DNA from: Defluviitaleaceae bacterium
GTDB taxonomy: Bacteria > Bacillota > Clostridia > Lachnospirales > WRAX01
Assembly (NCBI GenBank): GCA_009779935.1
Contig: WRAX01000010.1
Span: forward strand, 1-64,000
Length of the DNA: 64,000 nt
Direction of reading: 5' to 3'
The number at the start of each line of letters is the position of its first letter. Position 1 is the stretch's first letter. The translations under genes were made by a program, and so were the position numbers. Of this stretch, positions 24,929 to 33,385 are shown piece by piece. Below the pieces are notes generated by a model. The model was not told the DNA's origin. It saw only the letters and a program-made list of their open reading frames with translations, and did no database searches.

Positions 24929-26988
24929 TGAAGCTGACTGACGGCGCAGAAACCCTGAAAAATGTAGGCGAAGCTCGCCTTGTCCTGCTTCACAAACTTG
25001 GCATTAAAACCATTGGGGATTTATTAGAATTTTTTCCAAGGGATTATTTGGATAGAAGTGTGATTTCGCCTATTGGGGAGCTTGCCCAAGGTCAAATGGC
25101 AACAATACTTGCCAAGCGGGCAGGGGATGCCCAGTTTCGCCAATTGGCGGGCAAAAATATCACCCGCTTGTATTTTAGTGATGGCACAGGGCAAATTGCC
25201 ATTTCTTGGTTTAACCAACCCTATATACAGCAAGCCCTAAAATATGGCGAAGATTATTATATATCAGGCAAGGTGGCATGGTCGCCTGCAGGGCTTACAC
25301 TGGAAAACCCCCAATGGGACAGGGTGGAGGGTGAAAGCCTGTCCGCCGGGCGCATTGTGCCTGTTTACAAACTAACAGTGGGCATAACCCAAAAGATTTT
25401 GCGTGGGCTCATCCGCCAAGCTTTGGATGAAACTGCGGGACAAATTGAGGATTTTCTGCCACCCAATATCCTGCATGCCCACGGTCTTTGCGGGCGCAGT
25501 TTTGCTGTGGAAAACATCCACTTCCCCAACGGCGGGGAGGATTTTTATACAGCCCGCAAACGGTTGGTTTTTGAGGAGCTTTTTTTACTGCAAACTGCCC
25601 TAATCACAGCAAAAGGGCATTTGAAGCAGAAAATTGCCCCCGCAGATATTTTTGCCAACATGGATATTACCCCAATTTTATCAGCCTTACCCTATAAGCT
25701 AACAGATGACCAAGTCAAGGTGCTGGATGAGATTATGGGCGACATAACCGGCGGCTTTGCCCTAAACCGCCTGCTGCAAGGGGATGTGGGCAGCGGCAAA
25801 ACGGCAGTTGCCATGGTACTGTGCTATCTTGCGGCAAAAAACGGGGCACAAGCGGCGGTTATGGCACCCACAGAAACCCTTGCAACCCAGCATTTCCAAG
25901 CATTTACAGAAATTTTGGGCGGGCTTGGGGTAAATTGTGGTCTGCTAAGTGGCTCCCAAAAGCCCAAAGAAAAGCGGGAAATTAAGGCAAAACTTGCGGC
26001 AGGGGAAATTAATGTGATAATCGGTACCCACGCCCTGCTGCAAGATAATGTGGAATTTGCCCGCCTTGGGCTGGTTATTACCGACGAGCAACATCGCTTT
26101 GGCGTGCGCCAACGTGCCGCATTAAACAGTAAAGGCACCATCCCCCATGTGCTGGTGATGACGGCAACACCAATTCCCCGCTCCCTTGCCATGGTTTTGT
26201 ATGGGGATATGGATATTTCTGCCATCCGCCAAATGCCGCCGGGCAGGCAACCCATCGATACTTATTCAGTCACAAAAGCCTATCACAATCGTATTTTTGA
26301 CTTTATCCGTAAGCAGGTAGCAGATGGGCGGCAAGCCTATATCATATGCCCCCTCATCCAAAAGGATGAGGGCGACGAGGATGCCTCTGCCGCCCAAAAT
26401 AAGCAGGAAATTACCCAAGTTATTAAGTTTGCAGAACTATTGAAAGATGGCGTTTTTGCCGATATAAATGTGGGCATTTTACATGGCCGCATGAAGGCGG
26501 ATGAGAAAAATGCCGTGATGACAGCATTTGGGCTTGGCGAAATTGATGTGTTAGTATCCACCACCGTGGTGGAAGTGGGCATAAATGTGCCAAATGCCAC
26601 CATTATGATGATTGAGAATGCAGAACGCTTCGGCCTTTCCCAGTTGCACCAGCTGCGGGGGCGGGTGGGGCGTGGCAAGCATAAGTCCTATTGCATACTT
26701 GTAACCGATGCCAAAAACCAAGTAACAAAAAAACGCATGGATGCCATGACCAAAACAGGCGATGGTTTTGTACTGTCCGAAATGGATTTGGAGCTGAGAG
26801 GGCCCGGGGAGTTTTTTGGCACAATGCAACATGGCTTGCCCCGCCTAATGCTGGCAAATTTATATAAAGACATGGAAGTGCTTGCAGCCGCAAGGGATGC
26901 GGTGATAAATATGGGCGAAGTAAGCCACCTACCCCTAAAAAACAAAGTCAAATCACTACTAGCCAAAGTACAGCAGATAGCATTGTAG
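24928..26988 (+). CDS. recG: ATP-dependent DNA helicase RecG
   Basis: 686 residues, the usual length. An N-terminal wedge/OB domain (KLGIKTIGDLLEFFPRDYLDR, RLYFSDGTGQIAISWFNQPY) is followed by two helicase domains: Walker A LLQGDVGSGKTAVAMV, DEQHRFGVRQR (motif II), VLVMTATPIPRSL, STTVVEVGINVPNA and SQLHQLRGRVGRG (motif VI), then the TRG-type tail. RecG remodels stalled forks and Holliday junctions. The TAG stop forms the first bases of a GTAGGG palindrome. Confidence 0.96.
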   Translation: MKLTDGAETLKNVGEARLVLLHKLGIKTIGDLLEFFPRDYLDRSVISPIGELAQGQMATILAKRAGDAQFRQLAGKNITRLYFSDGTGQIAISWFNQPYIQQALKYGEDYYISGKVAWSPAGLTLENPQWDRVEGESLSAGRIVPVYKLTVGITQKILRGLIRQALDETAGQIEDFLPPNILHAHGLCGRSFAVENIHFPNGGEDFYTARKRLVFEELFLLQTALITAKGHLKQKIAPADIFANMDITPILSALPYKLTDDQVKVLDEIMGDITGGFALNRLLQGDVGSGKTAVAMVLCYLAAKNGAQAAVMAPTETLATQHFQAFTEILGGLGVNCGLLSGSQKPKEKREIKAKLAAGEINVIIGTHALLQDNVEFARLGLVITDEQHRFGVRQRAALNSKGTIPHVLVMTATPIPRSLAMVLYGDMDISAIRQMPPGRQPIDTYSVTKAYHNRIFDFIRKQVADGRQAYIICPLIQKDEGDEDASAAQNKQEITQVIKFAELLKDGVFADINVGILHGRMKADEKNAVMTAFGLGEIDVLVSTTVVEVGINVPNATIMMIENAERFGLSQLHQLRGRVGRGKHKSYCILVTDAKNQVTKKRMDAMTKTGDGFVLSEMDLELRGPGEFFGTMQHGLPRLMLANLYKDMEVLAAARDAVINMGEVSHLPLKNKVKSLLAKVQQIAL

Positions 26989-27010
26989 GGTGTGGGCTTG
27001 CCCCGCCTGT
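26985..27010. repeat. GTAGGG-family palindrome at the recG stop codon
   Basis: GTAGGGTGTGGGCTTGCCCCGCCTGT, an imperfect palindrome. The TAG at 26986-26988 is the recG stop codon, so the repeat starts inside it. Confidence 0.55.
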
Positions 27011-27026
27011 TAACGGGAGAAATAAA

Positions 27027-27572
27027 ATGCGTGTTATTTCAGGTAAGGCAAGGGGCGCATCGTTGCTCGCCCCAACAGGCAAAAACGTGCGCCCCACATC
27101 CGACTATGTTAAGGAAAACTTATTTAATATAATCCAAGCTGATGTGGCAAGCAGCTATTTTTTGGATTTGTTTTCAGGCAGTGGCGGTGTGGGTATAGAA
27201 GCCCTAAGCCGTGGGGCAACCCACGCTGTTTTTGTCGACAGTTCCCAAAAATCAACCGACCTTGTAAGGCGCAACTTGGAAAAAACACGGTTATTAGGCC
27301 ATGCCACCATCATTAAAGGCGAAATACCTGCCATTTTTCACCGTTTAGCAGGGCAAAAGTTTGATATTGTTTTTCTGGACCCGCCCTACGACAAAGGACT
27401 GGCAGAAAAAACCATTACCGCCATCCAAAAGCTATGTATTTTAGCGGATGGTGGCATAATAATTGCTGAAATTGCAGGTAACGAAAGCTTTTCGCCCCCT
27501 AATGGGCTGGAAATTTACAAAGAAAAAAACTACGGAACAAGCAAACTTATTTTTATGGAGGTAAGGGCATGA
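27027..27572 (+). CDS. rsmD: 16S rRNA (guanine966-N2)-methyltransferase RsmD
   Basis: 181 residues. It opens MRVISGKARGASLLAP, has RPTSDYVKENLFNI, the SAM-binding FLDLFSGSGGVGIEALSRGA and the catalytic FLDPPYDKG. It methylates G966 of 16S rRNA. Positioned in the common recG-rsmD-coaD order of Firmicutes; its last codons overlap the coaD start by 4 bases (ATGA). Confidence 0.95.
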   Translation: MRVISGKARGASLLAPTGKNVRPTSDYVKENLFNIIQADVASSYFLDLFSGSGGVGIEALSRGATHAVFVDSSQKSTDLVRRNLEKTRLLGHATIIKGEIPAIFHRLAGQKFDIVFLDPPYDKGLAEKTITAIQKLCILADGGIIIAEIAGNESFSPPNGLEIYKEKNYGTSKLIFMEVRA

Positions 27573-28099
27573 ATGCAGTATACCCCGGCAGTTTTGACCC
27601 GGTAACATTGGGGCATATGGACATTATCCACCGTGCGGCTGCAATTTCTGATGTGCTAACGGTGGCGGTGCTTAACAACCCCGCAAAAAATGCCATGTTT
27701 ACGGTGGATGAGCGTGTAGAAATGCTGCGGCATGCTTGCCAAACCATGCCCAATGTGCAAGTTACCTCCTTCCGTGGTATGCTTGCGGAATTTGTTAAGC
27801 AAATGAATGGGCAAGTGGTTATAAAAGGCGTGCGTAACCATCGGGATTTTGAATACGAAAACCAAATGGCACAATTTAACAAAATGTTAAATAATAATAT
27901 GGAAACCCTATTTCTACCCGCAAGCACAGCTTTTTCCCTAATCTCCTCCTCGGCGGTTAAGGAGATTGCATTGATGGGCGGGGATGTTTCCAAAATGGTC
28001 TCCAATAATGTTTACAACAAAATATTGCAAAACATCTCCCGTGTGTGGTATAATGACATAAGTCAAACATCAACTCAACCTTCACAAAAAACTCGGTGA
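27569..28099 (+). CDS. coaD: Phosphopantetheine adenylyltransferase
   Basis: 176 residues. AVYPGSFDPVTLGHMDII carries the T/HxGH nucleotide-binding motif and FSLISSSAVKEIA the ISSTxxR-like C-terminal motif; VIKGVRNHRDFEYE binds pantetheine. It makes dephospho-CoA from 4'-phosphopantetheine and ATP, the penultimate step of CoA synthesis. The last dozen residues (TSTQPSQKTR) are outside the normal fold and are encoded by the first arm of the downstream terminator hairpin. Confidence 0.95.
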   Translation: MNAVYPGSFDPVTLGHMDIIHRAAAISDVLTVAVLNNPAKNAMFTVDERVEMLRHACQTMPNVQVTSFRGMLAEFVKQMNGQVVIKGVRNHRDFEYENQMAQFNKMLNNNMETLFLPASTAFSLISSSAVKEIALMGGDVSKMVSNNVYNKILQNISRVWYNDISQTSTQPSQKTR

Positions 28100-28116
28100 A
28101 GCATCGAGGTTTTTTG
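28086..28116 (+). terminator. Terminator overlapping the coaD stop codon
   Basis: AAAAAACTCG and CGAGGTTTTTT (one-base bulge) enclose a 9-base loop; the TGA stop of coaD lies within it, followed by a T-run. Confidence 0.7.
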
Positions 28117-28218
28117 CTCGGCTTCGTTGTGTTTAACTAAGTCACTATGATATAATGAAAAATAATTGAAAAATCAGCCTTGTATGGGGCTTGGCATATA
28201 TACGCAGGGAGGCAAAAT

Positions 28219-28764
28219 ATGGAACTTATAAGCTCTCAAATTGATAGGATAGAGGATTTGCTGTCCGAAATGGATGGTGTGATTGACGGTGCACGTGCAG
28301 TGCCTTTTTCGGGCAAAATAAGCCTTGAAAAGGAAAGTCTTTTTCATTTGATTGATGATGTGCGGGGCATTGTGCACGAGATGCGCAAAGGCTTGCCGGC
28401 GGAAATTAACCAAGCCCGCCGCCTGCTTAACGACAAAGATAATCAGCTTAGCGAAGCCCGCACAAAAGCAGAAATGATGCTGCGTGCAGCCGAAGCCCAA
28501 GCCGCCCAAATGGTGGATGAGCACGATTTAACCATGCAAGCCAGAGAAACATCCGATCGTATTTTAGAAGAAGCAAAACAAGAAGCCCGCAACTTCAAAG
28601 TTTCTGCCGCCCAGTACGTGGACAGTATTTTTGGAGAGTTGGATGAAAAACTACAAAGTGCCCTTGATGCCCAAATGCAAAAATCCAGTGATATGGAAAA
28701 GTTTTACAACACTTTGTTGGATGAATTGCACCACAATCGCCAGTCCATACCCATGGACCAGTAA
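28219..28764 (+). CDS. Coiled-coil ATPase-subunit-like protein
   Basis: 181 residues from the ATG after GGGAGG. Mostly long charged helices: EINQARRLLNDKDNQLSEAR, AAEAQAAQMVDEHDL, RILEEAKQEARNFK. The heptad pattern resembles V-type ATPase subunit H/G or DivIVA-like stalk proteins, and a protein like this often follows coaD in Clostridia. There is no nucleotide-binding motif, so the label ATPase often given to such genes means similarity to a stator stalk, not an enzyme. The role is unknown. Confidence 0.72.
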   Translation: MELISSQIDRIEDLLSEMDGVIDGARAVPFSGKISLEKESLFHLIDDVRGIVHEMRKGLPAEINQARRLLNDKDNQLSEARTKAEMMLRAAEAQAAQMVDEHDLTMQARETSDRILEEAKQEARNFKVSAAQYVDSIFGELDEKLQSALDAQMQKSSDMEKFYNTLLDELHHNRQSIPMDQ

Positions 28765-28786
28765 TATTGTTTTATAGGAGCTGAAT

Positions 28787-30478
28787 ATGGATTTCAAAAT
28801 TGAAATAGCACAACTTTTGGCTAATGCCACAAATTTGGAAGCCGGGGAGGTTGCAGGCGCAATAGAAACCCCCGACCCTGCCATGGGAGACTTTGCCTTT
28901 CCCTGCTTTAAGCTGGCAAAAACAATGAAAAAAGCCCCCGCCGCCATTGCAGATGAATTGGCGGCTTCTTTGCAATTGCCCGCATTTTTACAAAGCATAC
29001 AGGCGGCAGGCCCCTACCTAAATTTTTTTGTAAACCGTGGCCTTTATGCGGCAGAAATTTTATCTAAAATCTACAAAGCAGGTAAGGAATTTGGGCGTAG
29101 CCATATTGGCGGCGGCGGTGTGGTTGTTATTGACTATTCCTCGCCAAATATGGCAAAACGCTTTCACATTGGGCATTTGCGTTCCACGGTAATTGGTCAC
29201 GCCTTGTACAATATTTTTAACTTTTTGGGCTACAAAAGTTTTTCCATAAATTATCTGGGGGACTGGGGGACGCAGTTTGGCAAAATCATCACCGCTTATG
29301 AGCATTGGGGCAACAAGGCTGATGTGGAAGCTGGTGGTATAGAGGAGCTGGAGCGTCTTTATGTAAAATTTCATAAAGAGGTGGAAAACAAACCGGAGCT
29401 GGATGACCAAGCCCGTGCTTGGTTTTTGAAAATGGAGCAAGGGGACGAGTATGCCCTGGACTTGTGGCGTTGGTTCAAAGAAATTAGTATGGCAGACCAT
29501 AGTAAAATTTACAAAATGCTGGATATTGATTTCGACTCTTTTAACGGCGAAAGTTTTTATAATGATAAAATGACCCCTATTGTAGATGAGCTTAAATCCA
29601 AAGGTGTTGCCGTGGAGGACAAAGGTGCTTGGATTGTGGACTTGGAAGCCCATAAAATGCCCAATTGCCTTGTTTTGCGTAGTGACGGGGCGACGATTTA
29701 CGCAACCCGTGACATTACATCGGTTTTGCACCGCAAGGATGAATATAAATTTGTAAAAGCCCTATATGTAACATCCAAAGAGCAGATTTTGCATTTTGCC
29801 CAATGCTTTAAGGTGGTAGAATTGATGGGGCATGAATGGGCATCAGAACAGCTTATTCACGTGCCTTTTGGCTATTTGACGCTTCCGGAAGGCAAAATGT
29901 CCAGCCGTATGGGCAACGCCCTGTTAATGAAGGATGTACTGGAAGAGTCTGTTGAGCGCATACGCCAAACCATAGAGGAGAAAAACCCCAATTTAGCAGA
30001 CAAAGAAACGGTTGCCCAGCAGGTAGGCATTGGGGCGATTATCTTTAATGACCTTTACAACAACCGCATAAAAGATGTGGAGTTTAGTTGGGAGCGGGCT
30101 TTGAGTTTTGAGGGAGAAACAGGGCCATATGTCCAATACACCCATGCCCGCTGCTGCTCGGTACTTGCCAAGGCAACCCTGGACTTTGCAGATGCCGACC
30201 TAACCAAGCTAACCACAGATGAAGAATTGGAGCTTATCAAAACCCTAAATAACTTCCCTGAAAGGGCAAAAGAAGCCGCCGAAAGATACGAACCCTTTAT
30301 AATAGCCCGCTTTGCCATGTCTGTGGCTCAAGCATTTAACAAATTTTACCACGATAACCCCATACTAAAAGCGGATGAACAAACGCAAAAAGCCCGCCTT
30401 TATCTAACCCACTGCACAAAAGAAATTATTGCAACAGCCCTTGGCATTCTGGGCATCAAAGCCCCGCAGGAGATGTGA
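28787..30478 (+). CDS. argS: Arginyl-tRNA synthetase
   Basis: 563 residues, class I synthetase. The N-terminal Add-1 domain is followed by NMAKRFHIGHLRSTVIGHAL (HIGH motif), YLGDWGTQFGK, LPEGKMSSRMGNALLM (KMSK-like KMSS) and the DALR anticodon-binding domain, ending KEIIATALGILGIKAPQEM. It charges tRNA-Arg. GGAGCTGAAT precedes the ATG. Its TGA overlaps the next start. Confidence 0.97.
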   Translation: MDFKIEIAQLLANATNLEAGEVAGAIETPDPAMGDFAFPCFKLAKTMKKAPAAIADELAASLQLPAFLQSIQAAGPYLNFFVNRGLYAAEILSKIYKAGKEFGRSHIGGGGVVVIDYSSPNMAKRFHIGHLRSTVIGHALYNIFNFLGYKSFSINYLGDWGTQFGKIITAYEHWGNKADVEAGGIEELERLYVKFHKEVENKPELDDQARAWFLKMEQGDEYALDLWRWFKEISMADHSKIYKMLDIDFDSFNGESFYNDKMTPIVDELKSKGVAVEDKGAWIVDLEAHKMPNCLVLRSDGATIYATRDITSVLHRKDEYKFVKALYVTSKEQILHFAQCFKVVELMGHEWASEQLIHVPFGYLTLPEGKMSSRMGNALLMKDVLEESVERIRQTIEEKNPNLADKETVAQQVGIGAIIFNDLYNNRIKDVEFSWERALSFEGETGPYVQYTHARCCSVLAKATLDFADADLTKLTTDEELELIKTLNNFPERAKEAAERYEPFIIARFAMSVAQAFNKFYHDNPILKADEQTQKARLYLTHCTKEIIATALGILGIKAPQEM

Positions 30479-30939
30479 TGATGAACGAACCATCAAGCAC
30501 AAGCAGCAGCAAATCAAACTTTAACTGGGCATTGCTTATCGGGCTTTGCTTGGGGGCGGCTATTGTGTCCATAGGCATAAGCTCTGCCGGCAATAGCATT
30601 GCAAACCGTATGCCCAACACATGGCATGGAAATTTGCACCACACCCCCGGCTTTCAACACCAATTTCCCCCTGTGGATAGTGAATTTATGACCCAATGGC
30701 AGGTAGCAAACCTTTTAGGCTTTAATGCTGATGAACTGGAAGACATTATAGCCGGCGGGGAGCTTGCTGGCACATATACCACCTTCCAATTAGAGCGCAC
30801 CGAATGGGTGTGGGCAGAACATCCTATTAACACCGACCCTTTCACCCCAAGAGAAATGCAACCCCAAACCATCACGGTTAACCACCGTATATTCAGCCGC
30901 CAGCTGCTATTAGACTGGCTTTATAACCGCATAGAGTAG
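30478..30939 (+). CDS. Membrane-anchored protein with HTH-17-like domain
   Basis: About 153 residues; start at the tandem ATG overlapping the argS stop, 5-8 bases after GGAG. A Ser-rich N-terminus is followed by one membrane helix (WALLIGLCLGAAIVSIGISS). The C-terminal half has MTQWQVANLLGFNADELEDI and then IIAGGELAGTYTTFQ, resembling an excisionase-type (HTH_17) helix-turn-helix with its wing, and ends FSRQLLLDWLYNRIE. The topology would put this domain outside the cell, so DNA binding is doubtful; the motif may serve peptide or protein contact. Family unknown. Confidence 0.7.
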   Translation: MMNEPSSTSSSKSNFNWALLIGLCLGAAIVSIGISSAGNSIANRMPNTWHGNLHHTPGFQHQFPPVDSEFMTQWQVANLLGFNADELEDIIAGGELAGTYTTFQLERTEWVWAEHPINTDPFTPREMQPQTITVNHRIFSRQLLLDWLYNRIE

Positions 30940-31093
30940 GGTGGGGGCAAGCCCCCACCCTACTACTCATAAGCATTGCAAACGAAACAACAAATGCAAT
31001 TATTACAATGATTATAAGTAAATTTATGTATTGAGCTATAAAAGGGTCGTGTCCATCAGTGCCTATTATATCAAAAAATGACTCTTTATCCAT
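30893..31093 (-). CDS. Possible small membrane protein
   Basis: The minus strand encodes MDKESFFDIIGTDGHDPFIA and a single helix, INLLIIIVIIAFVVSFAMLM. It starts after GGTGG (spacing 8). The last 22 residues, after MSSR, are read through the GTAGGG palindrome and antisense to the upstream gene, so a stop has probably been displaced by that repeat. The N-terminal 46 residues look like a genuine single-pass protein. Confidence 0.4.
   Translation of the reverse strand: MDKESFFDIIGTDGHDPFIAQYINLLIIIVIIAFVVSFAMLMSSRVGACPHPTLCGYKASLIAAGG
30936..30963. repeat. Perfect 28-base GTAGGG-family palindrome
   Basis: GTAGGGTGGGGGC-AA-GCCCCCACCCTAC. The TAG at 30937-30939 is the stop codon of the upstream gene. 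The 22-base core is identical to the copy at 63320-63341. Confidence 0.8.
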
Positions 31094-31301
31094 AACTATT
31101 GCCACCACCATTTCAAATCCATTGTAGCACCTACACCCAAATTTGTCAATCAGAATTTTGTTACTTTTTGCTAATTGTTTTTATTGACAAGAGGCGGGAG
31201 CTGTTTTGCTGATGGTATCATATGATATAGAGTGGCGGGATGTACCTGCCTCTACCACAATTAGTGGCTTTTGCCACGAAAAATACATAGGAGGTACTAT
31301 T

Positions 31302-31660
31302 ATGAAAAAAGCAAAGTCCAAAATTACGGCAATGGTTCTGGTTACTGTTAGTGCATCCGACAGAGGTCTTCCGTCTTCCGGCACCTAAAGCCCCCCACCA
31401 ATAGAAATTTCTGCTGGTGATGACTTGCGTGTGGAAGAATCAAGCGCCAAAATAGCTTTCCTAAAATAACTGCTGCTACAGCTGGCGCACACAACGCTGG
31501 TTTGGTTGTCGGTGAAGACCTTGCTTAGAACGGCGAGAGCCTTAATGGCGTAACCGCAAATCTATGGAGAGCCGCAGCTGTTACGGTCCTTGGCCCTATT
31601 GGTCTAATTTCCTTCAACCTTGGACTTAGTAACGGATGGAACAGGGTGATGAATGGTTAG
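31302..31660 (+). pseudogene. Decayed secreted protein gene
   Basis: AGGAGG at 31289-31294 precedes an ATG that opens MKKAKSKITAMVLVTVSAS, a plausible signal peptide, but a TAA follows after 28 codons. Other frames then read PIEISAGDDLRVEESSAKIA, TAATAGAHNAGLVVGEDLA, TAG, and NGESLNGVTANLWRAAAV, VLGPIGLISFNLGLSNGWN before a TAG at 31658-31660. The protein-like segments separated by stops and shifts indicate an inactivated gene whose start signals are still intact. Family unknown. Confidence 0.5.
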
Positions 31661-31700
31661 AAACAACAACTAACCCACTTAATAAAGGAGCTGGTTTATC

Positions 31701-31949
31701 TTGCGACACAAAAAAATATCCAGAAAACGAGTAGCCATCATAAATGCAGGCATGTTTGTGATGTTGATTATCCTATATATAATCAATCACTTCTGGGCTA
31801 TTGAACGCTTCCCAGCAACCAACACCCTATATTTAGCCATAAGGATTGGGTGGATAATGATACCTTCGGCAATTTTTATTGCCATTTCGATTATAATTTC
31901 AACACGTACAGAAGCAAAAATACCAAAACAAGAGAAACCGCACCGATAG
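31701..31949 (+). CDS. Small two-helix membrane protein
   Basis: 82 residues from a TTG 10 bases after AGGAG. A basic N-terminus (RHKKISRKR) leads into VAIINAGMFVMLIILYIINHF and a second helix, IGWIMIPSAIFIAISIIIST, with a charged tail. Probably an integral membrane protein with both ends inside. No family recognised. Confidence 0.6.
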   Translation: MRHKKISRKRVAIINAGMFVMLIILYIINHFWAIERFPATNTLYLAIRIGWIMIPSAIFIAISIIISTRTEAKIPKQEKPHR

Positions 31950-31965
31950 AGGGTGCGGTTTTTTA
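31935..31965 (+). terminator. Intrinsic terminator
   Basis: AAACCGCACC / GGTGCGGTTT with a 7-base loop, running into TTTTTT. It overlaps the stop of the small membrane protein gene. Confidence 0.85.
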
Positions 31966-31969
31966 ATGC

Positions 31970-31998
31970 TTGCGCAATGCCTGCGCATAGGTTATAAT
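31970..31998 (+). promoter_or_regulatory. mnmE promoter
   Basis: TTGCGC (31970-31975), a 17-base spacer and TATAAT (31993-31998). The expected start of transcription (about 32004-32006) coincides with the mnmE ATG. Confidence 0.68.
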
Positions 31999-32004
31999 TA
32001 AAAT

Positions 32005-33348
32005 ATGGACAGACTTGTTAAATTTAATATGGATGACACCATCGCGGGCGTTGGTGCGCCTACTGGCGGTGCAATTTCCATAATACGCCTTAGCGGCCCA
32101 AGGGCTTTGGAAATCCTTGGGCAGGTTTTTGTGTGTAAAAAAAACAGTTTTGAAAGCCATCAGGTCTATTACGGCTGGATTATGCAGGGCACACAACCCA
32201 TTGACGAGGTGCTGGCAACAATAATGCTTGCCCCCCGCACCTTTACCCGGCAAGATGTGGTGGAAATTAACTGCCACGGGGGAGCGTTAGTTACAGAAAA
32301 AATCTTATCACTGCTAATTACCCACGGGGCAAGGCCGGCAGAAGCCGGCGAATTTACGAAAAGGGCATTTCTTGCAGGGCGCATAGACCTTTCAAGGGCA
32401 GAAGCGGTTATGGACATTATCAACGCCGGTAGCGATTTGGCACATAAAACCGCCATAAACCAGCTTTCGGGCAGGCTTGCCGCCTTGCTAAACAAATGCG
32501 CTGATGACCTGTTAAATATATTAGCCCGCATAGAAATGGCAATAGACTATCCCGACCATGAAGAGGCGCATATTGTCTCAGACCATATTAAAATAGGCCT
32601 GGAAGGGGTTTTGACACAAGTTGACAGGCTTTTGGCAACTGCCAAGCATGGCAAAGTTATCCGGGAAGGGATTAAAACAGCAATCGTGGGTCGCCCCAAC
32701 GCAGGCAAATCTTCCCTATTAAACGCCCTTATTGGGCAAGAACGGGCAATTGTAACCCATATACCCGGCACAACCCGTGATGTATTGCGGGAAACAATTG
32801 ATATTGGCGGCGTTTTCCTAACCTTATCGGATACGGCAGGTATACGCAAAACAGATGATATTGTGGAAAGTGAAGGGGTTGCACGCTCCATAAAAGAAGC
32901 GGCGGATGCAGATTTGGTGCTTTTGGTTGTGGATGGCTCTAAGGAGACGGACGAGCCGCTGGAAGGGCAGGAAAGCTGGCAAAATGTGGTTATAGTTGCC
33001 AATAAAAGCGACTTGCCGCAAAAACTGCACATCGCCCAAGCTGTGCAGGTGTCTGCTAAAAACAACGAAGGTATTGATGCGCTAAAATCTAAAATTAAAG
33101 AAATTTTTGCAGTAAACCAAATCCAATACGGTCAGGAAATTGTAACCAATATGCGCCATATCACCCTTTTGCAAAATGCATGGCAAAACCTTGCTGCCGC
33201 AATACAAGCAGCAGGCGATGGGGAATTTATTGATATGATTGCAATCGACATAACTGCCGCCCTGTCCGCTTTTGGAGAAATAACAGGCGCATCGGTGGAC
33301 GAAGACTTGATTAACAGGATTTTTTCGGAATTTTGTTTGGGTAAATAG
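32005..33348 (+). CDS. mnmE: tRNA modification GTPase MnmE
   Basis: 447 residues. An N-terminal folate-binding domain (TIAGVGAPTGGAISIIRLSG) is followed by helices and an inserted G domain with GRPNAGKSSLLNALIG (G1), DTAGI (G3) and NKSD (G4), ending with the catalytic C-terminal motif CLGK (CxGK). With MnmG it makes the 5-carboxymethylaminomethyl group on U34 of certain tRNAs. MnmG is not in the window. The ATG at 32005 has no ribosome site and sits where transcription should begin; an alternative ATG is at 32029, where the conserved sequence begins. Confidence 0.95.
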   Translation: MDRLVKFNMDDTIAGVGAPTGGAISIIRLSGPRALEILGQVFVCKKNSFESHQVYYGWIMQGTQPIDEVLATIMLAPRTFTRQDVVEINCHGGALVTEKILSLLITHGARPAEAGEFTKRAFLAGRIDLSRAEAVMDIINAGSDLAHKTAINQLSGRLAALLNKCADDLLNILARIEMAIDYPDHEEAHIVSDHIKIGLEGVLTQVDRLLATAKHGKVIREGIKTAIVGRPNAGKSSLLNALIGQERAIVTHIPGTTRDVLRETIDIGGVFLTLSDTAGIRKTDDIVESEGVARSIKEAADADLVLLVVDGSKETDEPLEGQESWQNVVIVANKSDLPQKLHIAQAVQVSAKNNEGIDALKSKIKEIFAVNQIQYGQEIVTNMRHITLLQNAWQNLAAAIQAAGDGEFIDMIAIDITAALSAFGEITGASVDEDLINRIFSEFCLGK

Positions 33349-33385
33349 TGGACAAGTATAATAACCATATACAGGAGGAAATTTC

